The notes under the pieces are model-generated. The model saw only the letters and a list, made by a program, of their open reading frames with translations, was not told where the DNA came from and did no database searches. The position numbers and the translations under genes were made by a program. This document shows positions 55,054 through 64,000 of a stretch of 64,000 nucleotides of DNA, piece by piece. The first letter of the stretch is position 1. Each line of letters opens with the position of its first letter. Source of the DNA: Rossellomorea marisflavi (GTDB taxonomy: Bacteria; Bacillota; Bacilli; Bacillales; Bacillaceae_B); the NCBI RefSeq assembly GCF_001274775.1, contig NZ_LGUE01000006.1, positions 1 through 64,000 on the forward strand. The letters are read 5' to 3'.

Positions 55054-56421
55054 ATGTACTTTAAATCATTTTTTGATGAAAAGCTTGCTCATATGTCGTA
55101 CCTGATCGGATGTCAGAAAACCGGCGAAGCGCTAGTGATCGATCCGGCAAGGGATGTGGCACCCTATCATGCGGCAGCAAAGAAAGAGGGATTGACCATT
55201 TCGGCAGCAGCAGAAACCCACATCCATGCTGACTATCTGTCCGGTATCAGGGAGCTTGCGGGTTCCGGAGGAGTGAAGCTCTACGTTTCCGATGAAGGCG
55301 ATCAGGAGTGGAAGTATCAGTACCTGAATGACTACGAGCATGAGCTCTTAAAGGATGGCTCTACGTTCTATATCGGGAATGTGAAATTCGAAGTCCTTCA
55401 TACACCCGGGCATACGCCTGAGAGCCTTTCGTTCCTGTTGACGGACGAGGGTGGCGGTGCGGACGAACCGATGGGCATCTTTACGGGTGACTTCCTATTT
55501 GTTGGGGATGTCGGTCGTCCGGATCTTCTCGAAAAAGCAGCCGGAGCCAAAGGAACATCGGAAACGGGGGCCATCGATATGTTCCGATCCTTGAAGAAGC
55601 TCAAAGATCTTCCTGATCATCTGCAGATTTGGCCGGCCCACGGGGCGGGTAGCGCATGCGGGAAGTCCCTCGGTGCCGTCCCCATGTCGACCCTCGGCTA
55701 CGAAAGGAAGTTCAACTGGGCCCTCCGGATCACGGATGAGAAGGAGTTCGTCCATGAACTTCTTACCGGTCAACCGGAGCCGCCGACCTATTTTGCTCAA
55801 ATGAAGAAGTTGAACAAGGAAGGGCCGCCTCTTCTGACACGGGAAGAGATTCCCCGCAAGAGTGCTCCGACAGAAGGTGCTGTTATCGTGGATGCACGGG
55901 ATGCCTCGCGATTCTCGGACGGTCATCTAAAAGGGTCTCTCAATATCCCGTACAATCGCTCCTTCCCGAACTGGGCAGGATGGCTGCTCGATTATGAGCG
56001 GTACATCTTCCTGATTGCGGAGGAAGGCAGGATCGGGGAGATCAGAAAGGCGCTTTCTTCTATCGGTCTCGATCAGGTGAAGGGGTATATGGATCCGGAA
56101 GATCTTCCCGGGCAGCTTGAAACCTATGAATCGATCTCCGTGGAAAAAGCGAATGAACTCATGACGGATGACCACTATTATGTGGTCGATGTGAGGAATG
56201 GGAATGAATGGGAAGATGGGCATATACGTGAAGCTCATCATCACATGCTCGGACATCTCCCTGAAGCGGATCTCCCTCAGGATAAGACCTTGATCGTCCA
56301 CTGCCAGTCCGGCGCCCGGTCCGCCATCGGCGCAAGCCTCCTGCAAGCAAAGGGACATGAGGTATTGAACGTGAAAGGCGGATTCTCAGCTTGGAAAGGT
56401 GCAGGGTATCCAGTGGAATAA
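55054..56421 (+). CDS. cstB: Persulfide dioxygenase-sulfurtransferase CstB
   Basis: A 455-residue fusion. The N-terminal metallo-beta-lactamase domain (1-about 250) is ETHE1-like: AETHIHADYLSG, HTPGHTPESLS, FTGDFLFVGDVGRPDL and WPAHGAGSACGK. Two rhodanese domains follow: one at about 265-350 (VDARDASRFSDGHLKGSLNIPYN, no active Cys seen) and one at about 360-455 with IVHCQSGARSAIGA. This is the organisation of S. aureus CstB, which oxidises persulfides to thiosulfate. A terminator follows. Together with the preceding genes it forms a persulfide-detoxification operon. Confidence 0.93.
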   Translation: MYFKSFFDEKLAHMSYLIGCQKTGEALVIDPARDVAPYHAAAKKEGLTISAAAETHIHADYLSGIRELAGSGGVKLYVSDEGDQEWKYQYLNDYEHELLKDGSTFYIGNVKFEVLHTPGHTPESLSFLLTDEGGGADEPMGIFTGDFLFVGDVGRPDLLEKAAGAKGTSETGAIDMFRSLKKLKDLPDHLQIWPAHGAGSACGKSLGAVPMSTLGYERKFNWALRITDEKEFVHELLTGQPEPPTYFAQMKKLNKEGPPLLTREEIPRKSAPTEGAVIVDARDASRFSDGHLKGSLNIPYNRSFPNWAGWLLDYERYIFLIAEEGRIGEIRKALSSIGLDQVKGYMDPEDLPGQLETYESISVEKANELMTDDHYYVVDVRNGNEWEDGHIREAHHHMLGHLPEADLPQDKTLIVHCQSGARSAIGASLLQAKGHEVLNVKGGFSAWKGAGYPVE

Positions 56422-56458
56422 AAGGAAGCTCGGACCAAACAAAGTCTTTTAGCCATAG

Positions 56459-56509
56459 TAAAACCCGAATTCATTTGCCTGTGATCAGTCAATCGAATTC
56501 GGGTTTTCT
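56459..56509. terminator. Terminator after cstB
   Basis: Perfect AAAACCCGAATTC / GAATTCGGGTTTT arms; A and T runs on both sides suit either strand. Confidence 0.82.
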
Positions 56510-56540
56510 ATTTGTTTCATGAACAAGTTGCCAGTGGTTG

Positions 56541-56630
56541 ATTGGAGTGCAAGACGAAGATTCCTGCGTGAAGAGTGGCTCCCCGCAGAAAGCGTAGTCA
56601 TGCCCGGAAATCATGAGCGGTGTCAGGAAC
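56541..56630. repeat. Bacillaceae-type dispersed repeat (degenerate)
   Basis: The segment with GATTCCTGCGTGAAGAG, CCCCGCAGAAAGCGTAG and CCCGGAAATC resembles GC-rich short interspersed repeats (GACTCCTGCGGG / CCCGCAGGAAGCG type) seen between many Bacillaceae genes. Copy number cannot be judged from one window. Confidence 0.4.
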
Positions 56631-56679
56631 CTTTACTTATATTGTTCGTCATAAAATGGTATCTTTCTTGTGTTTTCTG

Positions 56680-57654
56680 TTAATCTGCATCAAAAACGAT
56701 GCCGGCGGATTTTCGTGCCTGTTCTACGATATCCAGGACGGTGCAGCTGTAATCAAGGAGTTCGTAGCAGCGGTCATAATCCTCATTCTCGTAGATGTCA
56801 CGAAATGTTTTCAGCTCGTAGTAGAGTTTATTCGGATTCGTCTGTTCGTTCAGGACCACTTCTTCATCGCCTGTCTTGACGGTGATGGCCTCGCAGCTCG
56901 TTCCGTTCTCCACCTCGATATAGCCCTTCTCACCCTGGATGATGCAGAAGTTCGGGCTTTCCGTATCCTTGGCCCCGACGGCTTCTCCGATAAAGCCGGG
57001 GTATTTCATCAGCACGACGCCCGATGTGTCGATGCCATTTGAATGGGTGTTCGCCATGTAATGGACGGCATCGGGTTTCCCGAACAGGTTCATGATGAAG
57101 TGGATATTGTAGATATTGATGTCCACAAGGGCACCGCCCGAGAAGGCCGGATTGAAGATATTCGGCGTTTCGCCTGCAAGGAATGTATCGTACCGGCTTG
57201 AATATTGACTGTAATTGGCCTGAATGAAGCGGATCGGTCCGATCTTCCCGATGTTCTGGCGAATCAATTCGTAGTTTGGCAGGTGGATGGTGGTGATGGC
57301 TTCAAAGAGCATGAGACGCTTTTCCTTTGCCAGCGCCCTCAGTTTTTCAAGCTCCCTGGCCGTCGATGTGAACGGCTTTTCGCAGATAACGTGTTTTCCT
57401 TTATGTAAGGCAGTCCTCACATGCTCGAAATGGAGACTGTTGGGGGAAGCCACATAAATGAAGTCTGCGTCGGCTTCATCGAGCATCCTGTTCAGATCTG
57501 TATAAATGGATGGTCCACCGAACTTGTCTGCAAGGGGGCGTGCACTCGATTCTGCCCGTGAGTACATGGCGGTGCATTGGGCACCTTCCACGTCATCGAC
57601 AGCAGAGAGGAACCTTTCGACGATGAATCCTGTTCCGATTGTAGCGATCTTCAT
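56680..57654 (-). CDS. Gfo/Idh/MocA-family oxidoreductase, second copy
   Basis: A 324-residue protein on the minus strand. The N-terminus KIATIGTGFIVERFLSAV binds NAD(P); YVASPNSLHFEHVRTALHKGKHVICEKPF carries the canonical EKP motif and LVDINIYNIHFI lies in the substrate side. Only distantly similar to the gene at 51414. The start at 57654 follows GATGAGGTGAGC; an in-frame extension to 57843 would overlap the divergent gene's promoter region and lacks family similarity. Substrate unknown. Confidence 0.88.
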   Translation of the reverse strand: MKIATIGTGFIVERFLSAVDDVEGAQCTAMYSRAESSARPLADKFGGPSIYTDLNRMLDEADADFIYVASPNSLHFEHVRTALHKGKHVICEKPFTSTARELEKLRALAKEKRLMLFEAITTIHLPNYELIRQNIGKIGPIRFIQANYSQYSSRYDTFLAGETPNIFNPAFSGGALVDINIYNIHFIMNLFGKPDAVHYMANTHSNGIDTSGVVLMKYPGFIGEAVGAKDTESPNFCIIQGEKGYIEVENGTSCEAITVKTGDEEVVLNEQTNPNKLYYELKTFRDIYENEDYDRCYELLDYSCTVLDIVEQARKSAGIVFDAD

Positions 57655-57813
57655 ATCGCTCACCTCATCTTTCTTATTTGTCCTCCCCATTATAATGGAC
57701 TCCCCCGGGGATGTCATATCTCCAAGGCCTCCAGAAGAAATATCCCAACGCGGCAGGAGAGAGGAGAAATACGTCGAAATCTGTCTATAAACAAACGGGA
57801 GGATGATGACGAT

Positions 57814-58575
57814 ATGAGTGGTAATAAGTGGAATGGTAAGCATTATGATGATAAAAGCGGATTTGTTTCCCTATATGGGAAAGGCCTGATCGATATACTT
57901 GATCCGAAGGAAGGCGAGAAGATCCTTGACCTTGGGTGCGGAACCGGTGATTTGACGCAAGGGATTGCGGGATCCGGATCCATCGTAAGGGGAATCGACT
58001 ATTCGGAGGACATGATCCTGCGCGCCCGGGAGAAGTATCCGTCCATCTCCTTTGAAGTGGGGGATGCCGCAAACTTCCACACTCCACAACCGGTGGATGC
58101 CGTATTCTCCAACGCTGCCCTTCATTGGGTACGGGATGAAGACGGTGTGGCGGCTTCCGTTGCCCGTGCTTTACGCCCCGGGGGACGATTCGTCGCTGAA
58201 TTCGGCGGGAGCCGAAACGTCGGGACGATCATCGCAGGAGTGGAAGAGGAACTGACAGCGTGTGGAATCGATGCCACATCGCGGAATCCGTGGTACTTCC
58301 CGACCGTCGGTGACTACAGCTCGCTCCTAGAGCATCATGGTTTCAGGGTAGCGTTCATTCATCACTATGAGAGGCCTACCCCGCTGCCTGATGGAGAAAA
58401 GGGACTCGATCACTGGCTTGACGGCTTTGCAGATGATTTCTTTCCGGAGTTTGAGGGGGAAGAAAAGACCTTGGCGTATAAAGGAATCAAGGAGAGGGTC
58501 CGGCCTGTCCTTTTCAAGGACGGGGAATGGGTGGCCGATTATTGGCGGATCCGTGTTGTCGCCGTGAAAGAGTGA
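57814..58575 (+). CDS. Class I SAM-dependent methyltransferase
   Basis: A 253-residue protein: motif I ILDLGCGTGDLTQGIAGSG, post-I VRGIDYSEDMI, then VDAVFSNAALHWV and ALRPGGRFVAEFGG. This is the trans-aconitate/ubiE-like arrangement; the substrate cannot be read from sequence. ATG 57814 follows GGGAGGATGA, and earlier starts would run through the divergent gene's leader. A weak hairpin GAGGAG / CTCCTC at 58596-58612 follows. Confidence 0.9.
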   Translation: MSGNKWNGKHYDDKSGFVSLYGKGLIDILDPKEGEKILDLGCGTGDLTQGIAGSGSIVRGIDYSEDMILRAREKYPSISFEVGDAANFHTPQPVDAVFSNAALHWVRDEDGVAASVARALRPGGRFVAEFGGSRNVGTIIAGVEEELTACGIDATSRNPWYFPTVGDYSSLLEHHGFRVAFIHHYERPTPLPDGEKGLDHWLDGFADDFFPEFEGEEKTLAYKGIKERVRPVLFKDGEWVADYWRIRVVAVKE

Positions 58576-58725
58576 TCAGTCTGGGAGGGAGAAATGAGGA
58601 GAGCGACTCCTCTCTCTTTCCTTGCAGAAAAATAGATCCATCATCCGTAATCTCAATCTATACAGAGAGGGTCCATCCCATTATAATAGAGTGACTAAAG
58701 TCTCATTTTTCCAGTAGAGGAAGAT

Positions 58726-61086
58726 GTGACTAAAATGAGGTGCACTGTGGAATTGGTTGTACATATTACGAATAACTATGATTTATTTCTTGTCTTTTTG
58801 TCCTATATCATTGCGTTGATCGCAGCGTTTGCTTCTATAGAATTATCGAATCGAGTGAGGCAGACCATGGGAAAGGCAAAGCTTGTCTGGTTGATGACGG
58901 CGGGTGGCGTCCTTGGGCTCGGAATCTGGTCCATGCATTTCATCGGCATGCTCGCTTTTCACCTGTCGAGTACGATGTATTACGATGTCAGCCTTGTCTT
59001 CCTTTCCATTGTCGCTTCCGTGGCAGGATGTTCGGCCGGGTTCTGGACGGTATCATCCGCAGCCCCTGGGAAAAGGCATCTGCTTTATGGAGCTATCCTC
59101 ATGGGGACGGGTATTGCATCCATGCACTATATCGGCATGGCGGCCATCCGTCCGATGATGATCAGTTATGATCCACTGTTGGTGACCCTTTCACTCGGGA
59201 TTGCATATTCGTCAGCGTTTGCGGCCCTGTGGCTCGGGTTCTATTCGTCCTTTGCCAAGGAAGGGATGGGATTCAGAGTGAAGCTCGCTTTCTCCTTGTT
59301 CATGGGGGTGGCCATCACGGGTCTTCACTACACGGGGATGTCGGCTGCACACTTTCATCAGCATGAGGGGCATGAAGGGGTAGGCACGGTGGACGTGACC
59401 TTCCTAACGTGGGGAGTCTTCATCAGTACCCTTTTGATTTTCATCTTCACCTTCTCCTCTATCGCCATCGACCGATTTGTCAGGAAGAAATCCATTCTTC
59501 AGACGATGATGTTCGATTCGGCTGAGGACGGGATCGCCATCTCTGATAAGTCAGGCAGGATCTATCATGCCAATGCTGCGCTCCTTTCCATGTTTCCTGA
59601 GGCACACGGTCAGACCGTTCCCGATGTGTTTGTGGAAGGTACGATGGAGGACAGTCGCTTGACCCTCCCGATAGACACCAAACAAGGGAAACGGATTCTC
59701 GAGGTGTCGAAGCACGGCATCCGGGGAGAGGGGCTGGAGCACTCCATCTGGTTCACGCGGGATATCACGGAGAAGCGCAAGTCGGAAGACGTGATCCAGT
59801 TCATGGCCTATCATGATCCCCTGACAGAACTCCCGAACCGCTACAAGCTTGAGAAGCTCCTGGATGAGTGGATTGCAGATGGTGAAGGGGTGTACTGCAT
59901 CTTCATCGATCTTGACCGTTTGAAGTTCACCAACGATACGCTCGGCCATCAGGCTGGCGATGTGCTGTTGAAAGAGGTGACGAAAAGGCTTAAGGACGCG
60001 CTTCCGGAGGATTGTGTCCTCACTCGACAGGGTGGCGATGAGTTCGTAGTCGTTTCGACCTGTGCCGATAGGGGTAGAGTGAAGAACCTGGCCAACAAAT
60101 GTGTCCGTGCCATGAACGAGCCGTTCTCAATCAATGGATCCAATGTGCGGGTGACCATCAGCGCAGGGATCGCCCATTATCCCGAAGACGCGCGTAACGG
60201 GTCGGAGCTCCTGAGCTATGCTGACCTTGCCATGTATGAGTCAAAGAAGAACGGAAAGAACTGCGTCACGGAATTCAATGAAGAAATCAGACATAAGCTT
60301 GAAAGGACGATGCTCCTCGAGCAGGGATTCGAGCATGCATTTGAGCAGGAAGAGTTCTACGTCCTCTATCAGCCCAAAGTGAACGTGAAGTCCGGCAGCC
60401 TTGAAGGGGTAGAGGCGCTCATGCGTTGGACCCATCCAAGTGTCGGTCCGGTCTCCCCTGTGGAATTCATCCCGATCATGGAAGAAAAGGGGATGATCCA
60501 CTCTGTGGGCAGATGGGTGCTGAAGGAGGCGTGCAGGCAGTGGGTGAGATGGATAGGGGAAGGGAAGGAGCCCATCGTGATGGGCGTCAACATTTCCCCG
60601 CTCCAGTTCTCGAGGGAGGACTTCATCCCGTCCGTTCAGGAAGTACTCGATGAAACGGGTATGGATCCCAATTATCTTGAGCTTGAGCTGACCGAATCCT
60701 CGGCCATGAAATGCGAAGCGGATGTCATCGTCATTCTTGATCGACTGAGGGAGATGGGGATCAAGATCTCCCTGGACGATTTCGGGACAGGCTATTCATC
60801 ATTCCGTTATTTGAAGGCACTGCCCGTCGAGATTTTGAAGATTGACCGTTCCTTTCTGGAAGACTTTGAAGGGAACGAAGAGCAGGAAGCCATCGTCCGG
60901 TCCATGATCACCCTTGGACATAACCTGAATATGAAGGTGCTGGTGGAGGGTGTGGAGGATGCCTATCAGATGGACTGGCTCAAGCGGGAAGGCTGCGACT
61001 TGATCCAGGGATTTTATTTAAGCAGACCGGATACGGCCGAGGCGATTTCCGCGCGCTGGATGAACATAGCGGCCGTATCAAACTAA
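58726..61086 (+). CDS. MHYT-GGDEF-EAL signalling protein
   Basis: A 786-residue membrane protein. Residues 1-250 form a seven-helix MHYT sensor with the repeated motifs MHFIGM, MHYIGM and LHYTGM, thought to bind copper and sense O2, CO or NO. A PAS-like segment follows (about 260-350). The GGDEF domain (350-520) has TRQGGDEFVVV, so cyclase activity is likely intact. The EAL domain (530-786) begins GVEALMRW, with the ELTESSAM and DDFGTGYSS motifs also intact. Both making and breaking cyclic-di-GMP are possible. GTG 58726 follows AGAGGAAG; later starts such as ATG 58735 are possible. Confidence 0.93.
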   Translation: MTKMRCTVELVVHITNNYDLFLVFLSYIIALIAAFASIELSNRVRQTMGKAKLVWLMTAGGVLGLGIWSMHFIGMLAFHLSSTMYYDVSLVFLSIVASVAGCSAGFWTVSSAAPGKRHLLYGAILMGTGIASMHYIGMAAIRPMMISYDPLLVTLSLGIAYSSAFAALWLGFYSSFAKEGMGFRVKLAFSLFMGVAITGLHYTGMSAAHFHQHEGHEGVGTVDVTFLTWGVFISTLLIFIFTFSSIAIDRFVRKKSILQTMMFDSAEDGIAISDKSGRIYHANAALLSMFPEAHGQTVPDVFVEGTMEDSRLTLPIDTKQGKRILEVSKHGIRGEGLEHSIWFTRDITEKRKSEDVIQFMAYHDPLTELPNRYKLEKLLDEWIADGEGVYCIFIDLDRLKFTNDTLGHQAGDVLLKEVTKRLKDALPEDCVLTRQGGDEFVVVSTCADRGRVKNLANKCVRAMNEPFSINGSNVRVTISAGIAHYPEDARNGSELLSYADLAMYESKKNGKNCVTEFNEEIRHKLERTMLLEQGFEHAFEQEEFYVLYQPKVNVKSGSLEGVEALMRWTHPSVGPVSPVEFIPIMEEKGMIHSVGRWVLKEACRQWVRWIGEGKEPIVMGVNISPLQFSREDFIPSVQEVLDETGMDPNYLELELTESSAMKCEADVIVILDRLREMGIKISLDDFGTGYSSFRYLKALPVEILKIDRSFLEDFEGNEEQEAIVRSMITLGHNLNMKVLVEGVEDAYQMDWLKREGCDLIQGFYLSRPDTAEAISARWMNIAAVSN

Positions 61087-61100
61087 AGGGGAAATGAAAG

Positions 61101-62009
61101 GTGACCATACAGATGGATCGAATATCAAATGACTTGATCGTACAATCAATGAAAGAAAATATGGCCCTGATCCAATTCGGGATCGACCGGAGAGTCACCT
61201 ATGTCAATGACTTGTTCGCCGGTAGCGTCGGGTATCGAGCCGACGATATGGTGGGGATGCATCATAAGGAACTCTGCTTCCCGTCATTCGCCAACAGCGG
61301 CGGATATGAAACCTTTTGGAAGAGGCTCCTGTCGGGGCGCAGCTTCCAGGACAAGATTGAACGGAAGGATGCCATGGGGAATGCAATCTGGCTCGAGGCG
61401 ACCTATATGCCCATCTTTGACGAGGACTCCCGCAGGGTCATCGGCATCTTGAAGGTGGCGACCAACATCACCGACCGTCAGAGGGCGATTTCGTCCTTGA
61501 CGGATGATTTGAAGGGGCTGGCAGAAGACCTTCATGATCAGGCGAAGGGAGGCATCGACCGCGGGAATGAGCTCATGGGGATCATTGACCGGATGACCAG
61601 GGTATCGGAAGAAAATTCGGAAACCCTCCAAGGGCTCCAGAAACAGGCCGATGATATCAAAGGCATTGTCCAGACCGTAAGGGAAATCGCCGCCCAGACG
61701 AATTTACTTGCCCTGAACGCCGCCATCGAAGCTGCAAGGGCAGGCGAGCATGGCAGGGGCTTTGACGTCGTGGCGAAAGAAGTGCGGAAACTATCGGAGC
61801 GGGTGGAGAAATCCATCGTCGAAATCCGTGATAACATCGAAGGCATCACCGTCGAAGTGAAGAAGATCACCTCCGGTACCGATACCGCCCAGCATGATAT
61901 CAAGGAAAGCCAGACGATGATCAAGCACACCGTCCACGATTTCTCCGGCCTGACGATGGCCTCCACCAAGCTGGAAGAGCATGCAAAAAGATTCCAGGAC
62001 ATCATATAA
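61101..62009 (+). CDS. Soluble PAS-containing chemotaxis signalling protein
   Basis: A 302-residue protein lacking membrane segments. An N-terminal PAS domain (about 10-135, [20 protein letters not shown] ... [15 protein letters not shown]) joins an MCP signalling domain whose hairpin tip reads [27 protein letters not shown]. Residues typical of CheA/CheW contact are kept. It is 14 bases after the MHYT gene and probably responds to a cytoplasmic cue such as redox or FAD. GTG 61101 follows AAGGGGAAA; ATG 61113 is possible. A terminator follows. Confidence 0.88.
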   Translation: MTIQMDRISNDLIVQSMKENMALIQFGIDRRVTYVNDLFAGSVGYRADDMVGMHHKELCFPSFANSGGYETFWKRLLSGRSFQDKIERKDAMGNAIWLEATYMPIFDEDSRRVIGILKVATNITDRQRAISSLTDDLKGLAEDLHDQAKGGIDRGNELMGIIDRMTRVSEENSETLQGLQKQADDIKGIVQTVREIAAQTNLLALNAAIEAARAGEHGRGFDVVAKEVRKLSERVEKSIVEIRDNIEGITVEVKKITSGTDTAQHDIKESQTMIKHTVHDFSGLTMASTKLEEHAKRFQDII

Positions 62010-62018
62010 GTTTCATAG

Positions 62019-62041
62019 CCATCCTCCGGGATGGTTTTTTT
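62019..62041 (+). terminator. Terminator of the PAS-MCP gene
   Basis: CCATCC / GGATGG stem with loop TCCG and seven T. Confidence 0.88.
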
Positions 62042-62135
62042 TGTGGGCACCGGGAAATGAGAGAGTTCCTACGTTTATCCCAGTCTCGAATAGGTAATAA
62101 GTAATGTACAAATCAAACAGCGAGCAGGTGAGCGC

Positions 62136-62285
62136 ATGGATTATCAGAAGCTGCCCTTACGAGAGCTGGTGGAACGGATCATAGCGGGGGATGAACGGGC
62201 GGTGCAGGAGTTCGAAAGAAGATGGGAGATTCCGTGGGATCAGTTGGGCAGCGTCCCGATCCACCTCAAAAATCCTCGGAAGTGA
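62136..62285 (+). CDS. Small hypothetical protein (49 residues)
   Basis: A short frame with ribosome site CAGGTGAGC and a coding-like composition, MDYQKLPLRELVERIIAGDE and onwards to HLKNPRK. No family recognised. Its charge and helical pattern suggest a small soluble protein. It sits alone between a terminator and alaX. Confidence 0.5.
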   Translation: MDYQKLPLRELVERIIAGDERAVQEFERRWEIPWDQLGSVPIHLKNPRK

Positions 62286-62339
62286 TGTCTCCTCTGTGGT
62301 AAAGTAGACAGATAAGAACGCAGAGGAAGAGGGAATATC

Positions 62340-63533
62340 ATGACCGTCAAACGCTATTACGCAGATGCGTACCGCAGCACATTCACCACCACGATCAACG
62401 AACTAGCTCAGGATGAAAAAGGACGCTGGTACGCCATTCTTGAAGAAACGTGCTTCTATCCGACAGGTGGAGGTCAGCCTCACGATACGGGGATGCTCGG
62501 GGGACGCAGGGTCCTGGAAGTAGAAAATGTGAACGGAGAGATCCGTCACTACCTGGATGCCCCCCTTGAGGAAGGCGTCACCATCAACGGGAATATCGAC
62601 TGGGATAGACGCTTCGACCATATGCAGCAGCATGCGGGGCAGCATATCCTGTCTGCCAGCTTTATAGAATCTCTAGGCTATGAAACCATCAGTTTTCATC
62701 TTGGTCAGGAGACCCTCACCATCGATCTTGAGATCCCCGATTTGACCAGGGAAGAGGCAAAGCGAGCAGAAGCCCTTGCCAATCAGGTGATCAGGGAAGC
62801 GAGACCCATTGAGACAAAGTGGGTAACGGAAGGCGAGCTGGGAGATTATCCACTCAGGAAGCAGCCCGATGTGGACGGACCGATCCGTCTGGTGATTATT
62901 CCGGACTTCGATTATAACGGATGTGGCGGGACCCACCCTGCATCCACAAGCGAAGTGGGTGGCATCAAGATTCTCGATTGGGAAAAGCATAAGTCTCATA
63001 TTCGTCTCAGGTTCATCTGTGGGGACAGGATCCGCACCCATCTCCAAGCAAAGCACGATCTCCTGAGAGACCTGACGGGGATCATCCAGGCACCGGAAGA
63101 GGGCATGAAGGAAGCCGTGCTGCGGATGATCGACAGGCAAAAGGACATCGAGAAGGAGCTGGAGGGTGTAAAAGTCGAATACCTGAAGCTTGAGGCAGAC
63201 GTACTGGTCAATAGCGTTCAAGAGGTAGCGGGACACCTCCTGCTCTCCCGGGTCTATGACGAGCGTCCGATCAAGGAGCTCCAGGGCCTCGCTCAACAGA
63301 TCACAGCCCGGAACGAAGATGTGGTCGTCCTGTTTGCCGTGAAGAACGGAGCCAAGCTTCAGCTTGTCGGGGCAAGAGGGAAGGCATCGACCGCCGCCCT
63401 CAAGGAATCGGTGCGACCGGTATTCGATCTGATCAACGGAAAAGGAGGAGGAAAGGATGCATTCGTCCAAGGCGGTGGTGAGGCGATCATCAGCAAGGAA
63501 GAGCTTATGGATGAGTGGATTCGTCAGCTATAA
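62340..63533 (+). CDS. Alanyl-tRNA editing protein AlaX (long type)
   Basis: A 397-residue free-standing AlaRS editing homologue. The metal site has HMQQHAGQHILSA (HxxxH) and CGGTHPASTSEVGGIKIL; an N-terminal FYPTGGGQPHDTG strand region is typical. The C-terminal part (about 240-397) is DHHA1-like, with GGGKDAFVQGGG. It hydrolyses Ser- or Gly-tRNA(Ala) mischarged by AlaRS. The ATG follows GAAGAGGGAA. A terminator follows. Confidence 0.92.
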   Translation: MTVKRYYADAYRSTFTTTINELAQDEKGRWYAILEETCFYPTGGGQPHDTGMLGGRRVLEVENVNGEIRHYLDAPLEEGVTINGNIDWDRRFDHMQQHAGQHILSASFIESLGYETISFHLGQETLTIDLEIPDLTREEAKRAEALANQVIREARPIETKWVTEGELGDYPLRKQPDVDGPIRLVIIPDFDYNGCGGTHPASTSEVGGIKILDWEKHKSHIRLRFICGDRIRTHLQAKHDLLRDLTGIIQAPEEGMKEAVLRMIDRQKDIEKELEGVKVEYLKLEADVLVNSVQEVAGHLLLSRVYDERPIKELQGLAQQITARNEDVVVLFAVKNGAKLQLVGARGKASTAALKESVRPVFDLINGKGGGKDAFVQGGGEAIISKEELMDEWIRQL

Positions 63534-63537
63534 AGCA

Positions 63538-63566
63538 AGCCTGCAGGTGTGCCCTGCAGGCTTTTT
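63538..63566 (+). terminator. Terminator of alaX
   Basis: Perfect 10-bp stem AGCCTGCAGG / CCTGCAGGCT with loop TGTGC, then TTTTT. Confidence 0.9.
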
Positions 63567-63569
63567 ATT

Positions 63570-63930
63570 ATAAACGAATCCAAAGGCCTATAAGAAAGTT
63601 CAACGTCGCTATTTCACTGGAGGTATTCTGACAAATTCTTGTTTTTGGAGGGGGGACAATCTTGGTCTAGTTCGATTGAATCTGACCCTAGGACCTATTT
63701 GAGGGTGGGGGGTAGACGGCTTGGTAGTTCTATACGTACAGACAAAATTCGACATGCTTCTGCGGGGAATTGACGGAGGTGCATCTCGATGGTAAGGATA
63801 ATAAAGGGAAAAATGGTTTTGGGCTGACGGATAGAAGTATTCATCCCATTATTTTTTTCTTTTCAATTGTAAGATGATTGAAGAAATAGAAAAACGGGTA
63901 AATGGAAATCTGTTAAGATAATTACAGGAT
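63570..63930. other. Gene-poor region at the right end
   Basis: About 360 bases without a supported gene. It contains G-rich tracts (GGAGGGGGGACA and GGGTGGGGGGTAG) but no hairpin with a T tail. Presumably the upstream region of a gene that begins at the window edge. Confidence 0.4.
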
Positions 63931-64000
63931 ATGGATATTTATATGGATGAAGTTCCGACAGTGCGATTGATGGAATGGGTTCATTATTTCCGAAGTCCTA
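63931..64000 (+). CDS. Possible start of a gene cut by the window edge
   Basis: An open frame from ATG 63931 (MDIYMDEVPTVRLMEWVHYF...) runs off the end, with ATG 63943 as alternative start and ACAGGATA upstream. Too short to assign. Confidence 0.3.
   Translation, partial: MDIYMDEVPTVRLMEWVHYFRSP

Noticed and set aside
51414-57654. The two Gfo/Idh/MocA genes as a duplicated pair
   Set aside because: They share only family motifs, differ in EKP versus EKA and in orientation, so a recent duplication is unlikely.

Overview
The window is a low-to-moderate GC Firmicute chromosome, almost certainly a spore-forming Bacillaceae. Evidence includes TTG/GTG starts with strong AGGAGG ribosome sites, CIRCE upstream of groES, a CwlJ spore-lytic enzyme, and a gene order tsaE-tsaB-rimI-tsaD-(ABC-F)-rex-tatA-tatC-ydiK-ydiL-groES-groEL that reproduces the ydi region of Bacillus subtilis. 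Two differences are visible: no moaC lies between the ABC-F gene and rex, and an rRNA operon end (5S, tRNA-fMet, tRNA-Asp) stands where thiL would be. Genus cannot be fixed from sequence alone; a marine Bacillus/Rossellomorea-like species is a guess.

Region 1 (1-10738) is conserved backbone: 5S end and two tRNAs, the t6A-modification genes, a dense DnaA-box cluster behind tsaD, a divergent ABC-F ATPase, the redox repressor Rex, a minimal Tat translocase, a CPBP membrane protease pair, and the heat-shock operon groES-groEL.

Region 2 (10739 to about 37.6 kb, perhaps to 38.7 kb) is AT-rich foreign DNA inserted exactly at the 3' end of groEL. The last 16 bases of groEL recur exactly at 37585-37600 and with 3 and 2 changes at 28978 and 32885. 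Each of these three downstream copies is preceded by the same right-arm motif. The region therefore reads as three elements stacked at one attachment site. Element 1 carries an integrase, a three-gene operon (HNH-like membrane protein, tail-anchored coiled coil, SpoVK-like AAA+ ATPase), a second integrase with two excisionase-like genes each behind a duplicated structured leader, a tyrosine-recombinase trio, a frameshifted third integrase, a PLD-like nuclease, a DUF6602-like nuclease and small membrane proteins. Element 2 carries a SIR2-HerA pair. Element 3 carries a membrane-tethered Mrr-like nuclease, a zinc-ribbon-array endonuclease broken by a stop and a frameshift, an unknown protein and a RipA-like membrane protein. 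No phage structural or conjugation genes are visible, so these look like integrative defence islands.

Region 3 (38.7-64 kb) is backbone metabolism again: glucokinase; a PRD regulator with a fructose-family PTS, an allulose/ribulose-phosphate epimerase and transketolase; two orphan oligopeptide-type permeases; an rpiA-like gene with an in-frame stop; cwlJ; a YitT-type membrane protein; two Gfo/Idh/MocA oxidoreductases; a CstR-controlled persulfide/sulfite operon (cstR, rhodanese, TauE, DUF302, cstB-like); a methyltransferase; an MHYT-GGDEF-EAL protein next to a soluble PAS chemoreceptor; and an AlaX-type tRNA editing protein.

The best candidate for an undescribed system is the HNH/coiled-coil/AAA operon at 12442-16565. 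The stacked groEL attachment sites and the duplicated structured leaders are the next most interesting features.
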